Assembly (NCBI GenBank): GCA_002482005.1
Contig: DLFD01000028.1
Span: forward strand, 1-63,120
Length of the DNA: 63,120 nucleotides
Source: Lachnospiraceae bacterium UBA7729
Lineage (GTDB): Bacteria; Bacillota; Clostridia; Lachnospirales; Lachnospiraceae
Direction of reading: 5' to 3'
The notes under the pieces are model-generated. The model worked only from the letters and a program-made list of their open reading frames with translations, was not told the DNA's origin and made no database searches. The position numbers and the translations under genes were made by a program. Shown here one piece after another: positions 31,709 to 41,285 of the stretch (positions are counted from its first letter, which is position 1; the number at the start of each line of letters is the position of its first letter).

Positions 31709-33418
31709 ATGGCAAGAAAGAGCAGAAGGTCTGTAGCCACTGTTGCTGCAGAGAAGAATGATGCCGCTGTCGTTTATTATCCGACGGCGATCTATGCCAG
31801 GCTTTCTATTGAGAATAGCGGCAAGGACGATGAGGGAGATTCTATCGCAAACCAGATCAGCTTTTGCAGAGATTACCTGAAGAACGCAAGTGATCTGAGG
31901 CTATACGATATTTATGAGGACAACGGCCAGAAGGGAACCCGGTTCGACCGACCGGAATTTCAGCGCCTGATGGATGATGTCAGAGCCGGGAAGGTGAAGT
32001 GCATTGTAGTCAAGGACCTGTCCCGATTCGGAAGAAATTATCTTGAGGCGGGAGAGTACCTGGAGAAGATTTTTCCCTTTATGGGAGTCAGATTCATTTC
32101 CATCACGGATGGCTACGACAGTCTTCTGTCTAGTGACGCAGAGGGTGCCCTGATGATCCCACTGAAAAACATGATCAACGATGTGTACGCCAAGGACATC
32201 TCCAGGAAGATCATTACTTCCTTCCGGGCAAGGCAGGAGAAGGGAGAATTCCTCCCGGCCTTCGCTCCGTATGGTTACATGAAGTCACAGACACAGCAAT
32301 ATCGCTATGAGCCTGATCCGGTGACGGCTCCGTATGTAAAGCTGATCTTCGAATGGAAGGCAGCAGGCGTCAGCCACAGTGAAATCTGTAATCGGCTCAA
32401 TGACATGGGAGCCATTACGCCTGCCAGACGGAAGGTCGAGCTGGGAATCTGGAAGGCTGAGAAATACAAGCATACGATCTGGCACGGCAGAAGCATATTG
32501 GATATCCTGCAGAATCCGACCTATACGGGAGCCATTGTCTATGGAAGGATGCCGAAGTCTCTGTATCAGGGGATCAAGATCCATAGAGGGAAGCCCGAGG
32601 AGCTGAGAATCCTCCCGGAGATGCATGAACCGCTTGTAAGCCAAGAACTTTTTGATCAGGTCCAGGCTATTTTTGCGGAGACGAAGAAGAATGCCAACAG
32701 GAAGATGGAGCAGACTGCAGACGTCAGAAGAAGGATCATAAATCTCTTCAAGGGAAAGATCTACTGTGGCGACTGCGGAAAACGAATGCGGTTTATCAAA
32801 GGACAGGGAAAGGATAAGCAATATACCTTCATCTCCTACGCCTGCGGCGGGTATATCGATACCGGGTACCGAAATTGCAGCAGGCACCACATCAAATATG
32901 GAGATGTTTGCGACACTGCACTATCTGTCATCAGGGAGCAGCTGGAGCATGCTCTGAATCAGGAGGAAATGCTTCGTCGACTGAAGGGAACAAGAAGCGA
33001 GCGGAATCTTCTGGACCAGTATAACGGCGATTACAATCATGCGCTTCGGGAGGTTCAGAAGGTGAATGCCCGGCGTGAAGGACTGTACGAAAGCTTTACG
33101 GAAGGCGTTCTTGATGCCGATGAATACAGATACGCCAAGGCTGAATATGAGAGGAAGGCAGAAGAGCTGCAGAAAAAGCTCGACGCCGCGAAGAAGAAAA
33201 GGGATCAGCTGGAGCAGATTCTCTCAGGGAACAGCAACTGGCTTGAGGCTCTTCACAGAGCAGAGAATGCCAGTGAGCTCGATCAGAGTCTGGTGGACGA
33301 TCTGATCAGCAGAGTTCTTGTTTATGAGGATGAACGGGTGGAAATCGAGCTGAATTATTCTGATGAAAAGAATGCCTTTGAAGCCGTTCTGGCAAAACTC
33401 TTGAAGGAGGCGGATTGA
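31709..33418 (+). CDS. Large serine recombinase 2 of 3
   Basis: 569 residues, with an extra 30-residue basic N-terminal extension before the catalytic IYARLSIENSGKDDEGD. The same architecture follows: VVKDLSRFGRNYLEAGEYLE, recombinase domain (IFEWKAAGVSHSEICNRLN), zinc ribbon (CGDCGKRM ... CSRHH), and a long coiled coil (YAKAEYERKAEELQKKLDAA). All catalytic positions appear intact. It differs clearly in sequence from its neighbours, so the three are not recent duplicates. One base separates its stop from the third gene. Confidence 0.93.
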   Translation: MARKSRRSVATVAAEKNDAAVVYYPTAIYARLSIENSGKDDEGDSIANQISFCRDYLKNASDLRLYDIYEDNGQKGTRFDRPEFQRLMDDVRAGKVKCIVVKDLSRFGRNYLEAGEYLEKIFPFMGVRFISITDGYDSLLSSDAEGALMIPLKNMINDVYAKDISRKIITSFRARQEKGEFLPAFAPYGYMKSQTQQYRYEPDPVTAPYVKLIFEWKAAGVSHSEICNRLNDMGAITPARRKVELGIWKAEKYKHTIWHGRSILDILQNPTYTGAIVYGRMPKSLYQGIKIHRGKPEELRILPEMHEPLVSQELFDQVQAIFAETKKNANRKMEQTADVRRRIINLFKGKIYCGDCGKRMRFIKGQGKDKQYTFISYACGGYIDTGYRNCSRHHIKYGDVCDTALSVIREQLEHALNQEEMLRRLKGTRSERNLLDQYNGDYNHALREVQKVNARREGLYESFTEGVLDADEYRYAKAEYERKAEELQKKLDAAKKKRDQLEQILSGNSNWLEALHRAENASELDQSLVDDLISRVLVYEDERVEIELNYSDEKNAFEAVLAKLLKEAD

Positions 33419-33419
33419 T

Positions 33420-35036
33420 ATGCGGGAAACTGTGATTGGAAAGTACATTCGCCTCTCTCAGGCTGATCGGGATCTGATGAAGAAGAAAAGCAAGACGGAG
33501 AGCGAGAGCATTTCTCATCAGAGAGCCTTAATCCAGAACTATATCGAATCTGATCCGGAGCTGAAGGGCTGCCGGCAGGAGGAATTCTTCGATGACGGGT
33601 ACAGCGGGACGAATTTTGACAGGCCATCCTTTGAGAGGCTGCTGCAGAAGATCCGCTCTGGCGAGATCAATTGTGTCATCGTCAAGGACTTCTCCCGCTT
33701 TGGAAGAGATTATATCGAGCTGGGAGATTATCTGGAGAGGATCTTTCCCTTCCTGGGCGTGAGGTTCATTTCTGTCAACGATCATTACGACAGCAACGAT
33801 TACAAGGGTACGACTGGCGGACTGGATGTCGTCATGAAGAACATCGTTTATGACTACTACAGCAAGGACCTGTCCATGAAGGTAAAAACAGCCAAGCGAT
33901 CGAAGATGAAGCGCGGTGAGTACATGGGCGGACACATTCCCTACGGGATCATGAAGGATCCAGACAGGAAGAACAGCCTGATACCGGATCCGGAGGCGGC
34001 GGAGATCGTGAAGGAGATCTTCGGATATGCATTGAAGAAAATGAAGCAGAAGGATATTGTGGATACGCTGAATCAAAAGGGCTATGAGACTCCGGGAGCC
34101 TATTACCGCAGGAAGCATCCGGGATCGAAGAAATTTGCAAACGCTTCAGCTCTCAGCTGTTGGACGATGGACAATGTCCGAAATATTCTTCAGCAGGAAA
34201 TGTATTACGGCGCTGTGGTCCAGCACAAGCGAGAAGGCATCGGCATTGGCTGTAAGCATACAAGAGCGATCCCGAAGGAGGAGCAGCTGATCGTTGAAGG
34301 CATGTTTGAGCCGATTGTCAGCAAGGAAACCTTCCTGGATGCTCAGAAGATTTTTCGAAGAGTAACAGGCAGGAAGACGGCAGTGCCGTACGTGTATCCT
34401 CTGAAGAGTCATGTCAAGTGCGCCGTCTGCGGAAGGCGGCTGCAGTACAGATCGAATGAGATCAAAGGCGTCTATTACAATTATTTCTGGTGCCCGCTGT
34501 CGAAATACCAGAATGGATCCCAGTGCTTTCCGGGCTATTACAGAGAGGATGACCTGAATAGGATTGTTCTGGAAGGAATTCAGAAGCTTCAAGATCTGGC
34601 GGGACAGGCAGCGATGAAAACCTCCAGGAGTAAGGCCAATGCTGCAGATGAGAGACTGTCGAAGGCTCGCACGCTGAGTGACCTGCAGAAGGCACTGGAG
34701 CGGTGTGAGAACGATAAGTTTGCCAACGTAGACGCCATGATGTCGGGAGACATCAGCAAGGATCAATATCAGGAGCGCAGGAAGCTTCTGAATGATCAGG
34801 AGGAAGCACTGAAGAAACAGATTGCCGAAGCACAGAAGCGGGATTTTGATCCCAGGATGGAGCAGAGCGAGGAGGCAGCAGGTGTGATAGAAAAGCTCAG
34901 ATCCTTCGATGGAGCGCAGGAGCTCACGCCGGAGATGGTGGGTGCACTGGTAAAGGAGGTGCGGGTCACGGATCCGGAGCACATCGAGATCCGGTGGAAC
35001 TTCTCGGAAATGGTGATGGAATTCCTTACTGAATGA
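33420..35036 (+). CDS. Large serine recombinase 3 of 3
   Basis: 538 residues. The catalytic N-terminus reads GKYIRLSQADRDLM (nucleophile Ser in YIRLS), then VVKDFSRFGRDYIELGDYLE-like motifs (here IVKDFSRFGRDY) and RFISVNDHYDS. A recombinase domain, a zinc ribbon (CAVCGRRL ... WCPLSKYQNGSQC) and a coiled-coil tail follow. Triplets of large serine recombinases occur in several integrative elements of Firmicutes and probably act as a multi-subunit integrase. A terminator follows directly, so this is the probable end of the prophage operon. Confidence 0.93.
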   Translation: MRETVIGKYIRLSQADRDLMKKKSKTESESISHQRALIQNYIESDPELKGCRQEEFFDDGYSGTNFDRPSFERLLQKIRSGEINCVIVKDFSRFGRDYIELGDYLERIFPFLGVRFISVNDHYDSNDYKGTTGGLDVVMKNIVYDYYSKDLSMKVKTAKRSKMKRGEYMGGHIPYGIMKDPDRKNSLIPDPEAAEIVKEIFGYALKKMKQKDIVDTLNQKGYETPGAYYRRKHPGSKKFANASALSCWTMDNVRNILQQEMYYGAVVQHKREGIGIGCKHTRAIPKEEQLIVEGMFEPIVSKETFLDAQKIFRRVTGRKTAVPYVYPLKSHVKCAVCGRRLQYRSNEIKGVYYNYFWCPLSKYQNGSQCFPGYYREDDLNRIVLEGIQKLQDLAGQAAMKTSRSKANAADERLSKARTLSDLQKALERCENDKFANVDAMMSGDISKDQYQERRKLLNDQEEALKKQIAEAQKRDFDPRMEQSEEAAGVIEKLRSFDGAQELTPEMVGALVKEVRVTDPEHIEIRWNFSEMVMEFLTE

Positions 35037-35047
35037 TGACAAAAATG

Positions 35048-35092
35048 AAAAGACCGGCTATTGCTTTCGGCAAGCAGTAGCCGGTCTTTTTT
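35048..35092. terminator. Bidirectional terminator after the recombinases
   Basis: AAAAGACCGGCTA, inner stem GCTT-TCGG-CAAGC, TAGCCGGTCTTTTTT. The strong stem has A- and T-runs on its two sides, so it can stop both the recombinase operon and the converging small gene at 35096-35302. Confidence 0.88.
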
Positions 35093-35095
35093 CGG

Positions 35096-35302
35096 CTAAG
35101 CAGCTTTGTATACGTCATTGTCATCCTCCCGTGCATATGACTCATTTGGATGAGTGACCTTGAGAGCGTAGACCGCTACTCCAGAGCAGAAAAATGCAAT
35201 GGCTGTGATTGCTGCCGGCCAACCTTCGAGACTGACATTGAGCTGAGTGTTTTTAATGAGGGTAGGGATGGTATCGACTATCTGAGTGAGTTTGTTTTCC
35301 AT
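35096..35302 (-). CDS. Small single-span membrane protein, convergent to recombinases
   Basis: 68 residues: an amphipathic N-terminus (MENKLTQIVDTIPTLIKNTQ), one membrane helix (WPAAITAIAFFCSGVAVYAL) and an acidic C-terminus. AAAGGAGG precedes the start codon. The topology resembles small phage- or plasmid-borne membrane proteins, but no family is recognised and no partner is adjacent. It faces the recombinase genes across a shared terminator. A lysogenic-conversion role is possible but unsupported. Confidence 0.55.
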   Translation of the reverse strand: MENKLTQIVDTIPTLIKNTQLNVSLEGWPAAITAIAFFCSGVAVYALKVTHPNESYAREDDNDVYKAA

Positions 35303-35497
35303 GCTGGAAACCTCCTTTGTGGTGTTTGTCGTTTGTGCGGTACACTTTTTATGCTCTTATTGTAATTCTGGAAAAATTAAATAGATAGAATCAGATTTAA
35401 AAATTTCACGACCCCTTAAATTTCAATAAATTACGTGATATATTAGAAAAAAGCAATTGTTTTGCGACCCCAAAACGGGGCTGTAGGAGACGCCACA

Positions 35498-36517
35498 TTG
35501 GAAAAGATAAATGTTTATGTACCGGAAAATATAGGGGCAATGCTTGAAAACGATGCCATGATGTTCGAGGTCTATAAAAAAGATGGCAGGACTGTTAATA
35601 GAAACAAATTCCTTGGCATGCTTATTAACGGGTATTATGCGGATTATGTGACGGAGGCAAGAACGGCATATGATAGGATCCTTTCGACGATAAATACAGA
35701 TAAGCTTAGTCCCAAAGAAAAAGAACATATTGCAAATAATATACTGAAGGCAGTTGTGCTTCCAGTTGTTCCATCACGTAAAGGGAAGAATCCAACAAAG
35801 CTTTCAGTGAAACCTACTAAGGATACGGAAGCATTGATTGAACAGATTCTTTTGAATCTTGGCGGAGATGATTATATTTCACAGTATTTCTGCCGCATGT
35901 TCATGAGCTATTGTGAAAAGCCTTTCAGTAAGAGAGAACAGATTGTATTTAAGAGTACTTTTGTAGAATTGCAACTAGCATGTGATGCTAAGAGAAGCAT
36001 TACCTTTAAGACAATATGGAATACAAAAAAAATCCACGAAGTGATTCCATATAGAGTTGTGACCGGAACAGAAGAGATGTTTAATTATCTCCTCTGCGCA
36101 GAACTAAACGAAACAACTGGAAATCAGGAAGCAAAAACATATCGATTGAATCGTATTGACAAGTTGAACTATGGGAGGAGCATGGCCTCAATTGACAATA
36201 CTGTGCGAACACACTTGGATATGATGGTTCAGTATGGTCCACAGTATATGATTAATGATGAGGAAGAAACTTGTGTAAGGCTTACAGCTTCAGGACAGAG
36301 AAATTTCAGCCGAATATATTATGGCAGACCTGTGCTTGATAGAGTTGAAGAAAGAGAAGACGGACACTATTACTATTTTAAGGGTTCTAAAGATCAGGTA
36401 TTTTTCTACTTCAGACGCTTTGGATATGATGATGCTGAAATTATTACGCCGGAGTCACTCAGAACAAAGATGATAGAATTTCATTCGCGTGCTTGTGAAA
36501 TGTACAAGAGGAAGTAA
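35498..36517 (+). CDS. WYL-like regulator with ribbon-helix-helix-like N-terminus
   Basis: 339 residues from TTG 35498, chosen because GTAGGAGA lies 8 bases upstream. Residues 1-50 (KINVYVPENIGAMLENDA ... NRNKFLGMLINGYY) look like a ribbon-helix-helix DNA-binding arm. Residues about 170-230 follow the WYL pattern (HEVIPYRVVTG ... NYLLCAELN ... YRLNRIDKL). The C-terminus (YFRRFGYDDAEIITPESL) resembles the WCX extension. WYL proteins sense ligands, possibly nucleotides, and often control phage-defence genes. The gene lies 12 bases before a HEPN-motif gene, which it probably regulates. AT-rich compared with the phage genes. Confidence 0.68.
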   Translation: MEKINVYVPENIGAMLENDAMMFEVYKKDGRTVNRNKFLGMLINGYYADYVTEARTAYDRILSTINTDKLSPKEKEHIANNILKAVVLPVVPSRKGKNPTKLSVKPTKDTEALIEQILLNLGGDDYISQYFCRMFMSYCEKPFSKREQIVFKSTFVELQLACDAKRSITFKTIWNTKKIHEVIPYRVVTGTEEMFNYLLCAELNETTGNQEAKTYRLNRIDKLNYGRSMASIDNTVRTHLDMMVQYGPQYMINDEEETCVRLTASGQRNFSRIYYGRPVLDRVEEREDGHYYYFKGSKDQVFFYFRRFGYDDAEIITPESLRTKMIEFHSRACEMYKRK

Positions 36518-36529
36518 AGGGTTATTACT

Positions 36530-38290
36530 ATGGATAATTCGAAAATTTATGAAGAAATAATGTTGAATGGATGCTTTAATAAAATGAAGTCCATACGCAA
36601 TGCCTGGAGCGACAATAAGAAGGAGAGTGTGTATGGCCTGCCATCTATTATTGACATAGGTGGATCCGATTATAGATCCTATTCTTTCATTATGAAACAG
36701 TGCGAATCACTCATATATGAAATGATTCCATATTTAGTGATTGAACTAATGAGAGCATATAATATAACAGCTCAGTTTTACAAAATAAATCAGAACGATG
36801 CTCATATATATTCTGTGTCTGAAAATAAAAATTGGCCTGATTATGTTGAGCAGTCTAATAGAAAACAGGTATTTGCTTTTAGCTGCAAAGGTGATCAGAA
36901 GGAAGGACTGTATATTTTTAAGGAGTTTGGAATTGGAAATCATATCCCGAAGAGTCTTCTTGAAACAATTAAGAAGGAAAATGGTTTAAAACTTCACTGC
37001 TATGTTTCGATAGTTGAAAATGATGCATATTCTGAAGTAATTAATCACAATGACGATGAAAATGATCCGACCAGAGGAACTGGCATATACTCACTCAAGC
37101 AATTTTTCGATTTCTTTTTTGGGCCAGAAGAATATGCAGTGTTTAAAAAGTTCGCAGATATTTTCGCGGAGAAGGTTCGTGATTATTTTGGGTTTGAGAT
37201 AGTCAGGACAATAAAACCTAATACATTGCATAATTTCAGAAGTGTAGTTAGAGATGATATAGCTTCCTTCGATGTAACAGAGCTTGATTCAGATTCAAGA
37301 ATCTCTGATAGTCAACGAAACCTAATTGAAGAGCAGTTCTTCAAAGAGAAAAATTACGAGATTCTAACTGGATCAAGTGATTTTGCGCAAAGCTATATGA
37401 CAGCGGAATGGCTTTATAAATCGTTATCCGGTGCGGGTAAAATTGATTTGACTGCTATTGCAATGGGATATTTCAAGGCTATAGAACAGCTCCTGTTCCA
37501 TTACCTTGAACTTCACACCATAGAAAAGGATGGGGTAACCCGCACGGTTTTTGTTGGTCGAGGCAAACCTTATGCTGATCCAAGGGGAAACGCGGATCTG
37601 ACTGATGCACTCATAAGTGATGAAGAAAAAACAAAAGATATAAATCTGGGATCTCTTACGGGCATGTTTGGCTATTACGATGGAAGAAGAGGCCAATACT
37701 ATTGGAGAAACCGAGATTTGCTGGTTAGTGGAATTGATAATGATACCTATGAGTTCATAATAGACACTTTTACCGGCATAGTTGGTCTGCGAAATGGTTT
37801 CTTCCACAAACATAATCTCACAGATTGGTCGAAAGTAGTTGATGCCAGGAATAGTGCACGGCTGATATTCTATTTGCTGCTTGGAGCATACAAAATAAAT
37901 GAAAGCGATAAAACAGCGCTCGGACTGATTCAAGTGGATGAGCATGATGACTATTATAAATTATGTGATTACATGAATGAAAAAGCCTATGGAATTAGCG
38001 GACTTGATATTCCAATTTTCTATTTAAACGGACAAACGGATCCATATGGATTCTGGATGGGGTATCGTGACGACTACATAGAATATGACAATTACGGTGA
38101 ACCTGTGTACTCTGGCGTATACTTCAGGGAATTACATGATAAGCAGCACATCAGAAAGGCTACGAGGGAAAATTTACCTACAGAAATATGGGAAGGAACA
38201 ATGAGTATAAGCAGGAGCGTTCCGATTGAAATCAAACCTTCCGGACCTCAGAAGAAGATTTATCAAGATGGAAAATTTGTTGGCGAATGA
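36530..38290 (+). CDS. Large protein with HEPN-type Rx4H motif, candidate RNase effector
   Basis: 586 residues, not a family I recognise. The C-terminal half holds two helical segments typical of HEPN domains: AIAMGYFKAIEQLLFHYLEL (about residue 315) and VGLRNGFFHKHNL, where Arg421 and His426 form the R-x4-H ribonuclease motif, followed by a closing helix DARNSARLIFYLLLGAYKI. The N-terminal half is of mixed alpha/beta character and may sense or bind a partner. Co-directional with the WYL-like gene and next to restriction genes, it fits an abortive-infection effector; that function is inferred. AT-rich, suggesting transfer. Confidence 0.6.
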   Translation: MDNSKIYEEIMLNGCFNKMKSIRNAWSDNKKESVYGLPSIIDIGGSDYRSYSFIMKQCESLIYEMIPYLVIELMRAYNITAQFYKINQNDAHIYSVSENKNWPDYVEQSNRKQVFAFSCKGDQKEGLYIFKEFGIGNHIPKSLLETIKKENGLKLHCYVSIVENDAYSEVINHNDDENDPTRGTGIYSLKQFFDFFFGPEEYAVFKKFADIFAEKVRDYFGFEIVRTIKPNTLHNFRSVVRDDIASFDVTELDSDSRISDSQRNLIEEQFFKEKNYEILTGSSDFAQSYMTAEWLYKSLSGAGKIDLTAIAMGYFKAIEQLLFHYLELHTIEKDGVTRTVFVGRGKPYADPRGNADLTDALISDEEKTKDINLGSLTGMFGYYDGRRGQYYWRNRDLLVSGIDNDTYEFIIDTFTGIVGLRNGFFHKHNLTDWSKVVDARNSARLIFYLLLGAYKINESDKTALGLIQVDEHDDYYKLCDYMNEKAYGISGLDIPIFYLNGQTDPYGFWMGYRDDYIEYDNYGEPVYSGVYFRELHDKQHIRKATRENLPTEIWEGTMSISRSVPIEIKPSGPQKKIYQDGKFVGE

Positions 38291-38335
38291 TATCCAGCCA
38301 CCAAAAATGTGGCGGAGAATATGTGTTGACCTATC

Positions 38336-40156
38336 TTGACACAAGCTGATGAATGCCACCGGTCGATCTACAATGTGTGGTCGCAGGTGCTGGAATACTT
38401 TGATGCTTTCATTATCGGCCTGACCGCCACACCAGAGAAGAGGACATTTGCGTTCTTTAACCAGAATGTGGTCAGCGAATACTCCCGGGAGAAAGCAATC
38501 ATTGACCGGGTTAATGTCGGCGAGGACATCTATCTGATCAATACCGAAATCACCCAGAATGGTGCTATGATCATGAAACGTCTGGCAGAATACCGGGATC
38601 GTCTGACCCGGGCAAAGCGCTGGCGGCAGATGGATGAAGATATGGCCTATAATCCGGGAATGCTGGATGTGGACGTTGTGAATCCGAGCCAGATCCGTGC
38701 TGTCATCCAGACATACCGGGACAAGGTATTTACGGAGCTGTTCCCGCGAAGAAAGAATGTGCCGAAGACACTGATCTTTGCCAAAAATGACAGCCATGCC
38801 GATGATATTGTTCAGATCGTCAGAGAAGTGTTCGGTGAGGGAAATGAATTCTGCCAGAAGATTACTTGCAAGGCAAAGAAGGCAGACGAGGCTCTGAGCA
38901 ATTTCCGCAATCAGTTTTATCCTCGCATTGCAGTGACGGTCGAAATGATCGCTACCGGAACGGACGTGAAACCTCTGGAGTGTCTGATCTTTATGCGTGA
39001 TGTCCGGAGCAAAGGCCACTACGAGCAGATGCTCGGTCGCGGAACCAGAGTGCTGAAGCTGGAAGACCTGAAGATGGTTTCCGGTGATGACGCTACAGAG
39101 AAAGATCACTTTGTCGTAATCGATGCGGTCGGCGTAACAAAATCCAAGAAGACGGAAACAAGGCCACTGGAGTATAAGCCCCATGTAAGTCTGACAGAGC
39201 TTATGAAACGGGCATCGCTCGGAACAAAAGATCCGGAGATTCTTACATCACTGGCAAATCGTCTAATCCGGCTGAGCACAAAACTGAAACCAGAAGAACT
39301 TGACGAGTTTGAAGCAAAAGTCGGAAAGCCGATCAGTACTGTTGCAGAAGACCTGCTTAACGCATTCGATGAGGATGTAGTTGCCGCGAGAGCCGGAGTT
39401 GAGCTTGACCCGGACAGAGATCCAAGCCCGGAAGAACAGGTGAAACTTGACGCTGCTCAGGAGGAGCTGATCAAAGAAGCAGAACAGCCTTTCAACGATC
39501 CGGACAACCGGGATTATATTGAAGACGTCCGGAAGAAGCACGAGCAGATCATCGACAATGTAAACATCGACTCCGTAACTTATGCTGGGTGGGACAAAGA
39601 CCGTGACAGCAACGCTGATCAGGTGATCAAGAGCTTTCATGAATTTATCGAAGAGAACAAGGATGAGATTCTTGCGCTGCGGATTATTTACGATCAGAGA
39701 TTCGCAGACCGCCCGATGGCGATTCGGAAGCTGAAGGAGCTGTATGAAAAGCTTCAGCAGGAGCATATCACCATTGAACGGCTCTGGGATTGCTATGCCA
39801 TTAAGAAGCCTGACAAAGTGAAGCGTGGCACGATCGGACAGCTGGCGGATCTGATTTCCATCATTCGTTTCGAGATGGGCTATGCAGACAACCTGCAGCC
39901 GTTTGCCGACAAGGTAAACTATAACTTCATGCAGTGGACGCTGAAACGGAACGCCGGTGCTGTGCATTTCACAGACGAACAGATGGAGTGGCTGCGTTTG
40001 GTGAAGGATCACATTGCTGCGAGCCTGAGCATCAGCGCGGACGATCTGGATTATACGCCATTTGACCGGAAGGGTGGGCTCGGCAGATTTTATGAAGTGT
40101 TCGGTGATCAGTATCTGGAGATACTTGATGAGATGAATATAGAATTGGTGGCGTAA
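38336..40156 (+). pseudogene. hsdR: Type I restriction enzyme R subunit, N-terminal half missing
   Basis: The reading begins inside helicase motif II (DECHRSIYNVWSQVLEYFDA) and continues with motif III (IIGLTATPEKRT), motifs V/VI (IAVTVEMIATGTDVKPLEC, YEQMLGRGTRVLK) and the C-terminal coupling region. The nuclease domain (PD-(D/E)XK) and Walker A, normally some 400 residues upstream, are absent. An in-frame stop at 38327 lies just before the homology. Only a chance TTG start is available. The enzyme cannot cut or translocate DNA, so the locus keeps methylation without restriction. Followed closely by intact hsdS and hsdM. Confidence 0.88.
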
Positions 40157-40160
40157 GGGT

Positions 40161-41282
40161 ATGGAAAAAAGAAAATGGGCTGATGTTTTACACATTGTAA
40201 GTGGAAAAAATCAGAAAGATGTCCAGAATCCGAATGGAAAATATCCCATATATGGCAGTGGTGGGAAGATGGGCTATGCAGATGAATACCTGTGTGAGCC
40301 AGGTACCACTATTGTAGGAAGAAAAGGTACGATAAATCGCCCCATCTATGTAGATGAGCCATTCTGGAATATCGACACCGCTTTTGGCGTAACACCGGAT
40401 GGGGGCTTGGATTCAAAGTATCTATTCTACTTCTGTGTACATTTTAATTTTATGCCGCTCGACAAGTCTACAGGAAGACCGAGTTTAGCTAAAAGCGATC
40501 TCCTTAAAATAGAGATGCCGGTACCGTCAATAGATGAGCAGCGCCGGATCGTCTACCGAATAGAGGAACTGTTTTCTGAACTGGACAACAGCGTAAGCAC
40601 ATTGCAGAAGACAAAGGAACAGCTGGCGGTTTATCGGCAGGCAAGTATTACATCTGCATACCCGGTGATGACGAAAGAAAACACGAAGAAGCTTTCGGAA
40701 ATTTCGGATATAACAGGTGGGATCACTAAAGGAAGAGATCTTAAACAAGCAGAGACTATCTTTCTTCCTTATCTTCGTGTGGCGAATGTTCAAAACGGCT
40801 TTCTGGATCTGACGGAGATAAAAGAGATAGAGCTAAAAGCCGATGAGAAGGAGAAGTACCTACTGAAAAAGGGAGATGTTCTTTATACAGAAGGCGGGGA
40901 CAGAGATAAACTGGGACGTGGAACCGTATGGAACGAGGAAATCCCCGACTGTGTCCATCAAAACCATGTATTCAGAGCGAGAGTAGATAAGAGTATTGCA
41001 ATACCAGAATATGTCGCTTACTGGTCAATGGGCAGTTATGCCCGCATGTATTTCTTTAGAAAAGGAAAACAGACGGTAAATCTTGCGTCGATCAATAAAA
41101 CAGTTCTTTCAAATTTGGAGTTGCCAATCCCCGATTTAGCGACACAGGAGAAAGTTCTTGCCGAGATCGAATCCCGCCTCTCCGTCTGCGATTCCATCGA
41201 ACACACCGTGGACACCGCACTCCAGCAGGCGGAAGCGATGCGTCAGTCCATTCTGAAACAGGCATTCGAAGGGAGATTATAA
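40161..41282 (+). CDS. hsdS: Type I restriction-modification specificity subunit
   Basis: 373 residues with two target-recognition halves. The first runs from KWADVLHIVSGKNQKDVQ to SIDEQRRIVYRIEELFSELDN; the second from KLSEISDITGGITKGRDL to LATQEKVLAEIESRLSVCDS. Each ends in the conserved long helix that spaces the two half-sites. Gene order hsdR-hsdS-hsdM with gaps of 4 and 3 bases indicates one operon. The DNA target cannot be read from sequence alone. No phase-variable repeats or inverted recombination copies are seen. Confidence 0.92.
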   Translation: MEKRKWADVLHIVSGKNQKDVQNPNGKYPIYGSGGKMGYADEYLCEPGTTIVGRKGTINRPIYVDEPFWNIDTAFGVTPDGGLDSKYLFYFCVHFNFMPLDKSTGRPSLAKSDLLKIEMPVPSIDEQRRIVYRIEELFSELDNSVSTLQKTKEQLAVYRQASITSAYPVMTKENTKKLSEISDITGGITKGRDLKQAETIFLPYLRVANVQNGFLDLTEIKEIELKADEKEKYLLKKGDVLYTEGGDRDKLGRGTVWNEEIPDCVHQNHVFRARVDKSIAIPEYVAYWSMGSYARMYFFRKGKQTVNLASINKTVLSNLELPIPDLATQEKVLAEIESRLSVCDSIEHTVDTALQQAEAMRQSILKQAFEGRL

Positions 41283-41285
41283 ATC

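Noticed and set aside
30066..35036. A stand-alone transposon formed by the three recombinases
   Set aside because: The recombinase operon shares the conserved 41-base start element with the replication operon, and follows the lysis genes in normal phage order, so a separate element is less likely.
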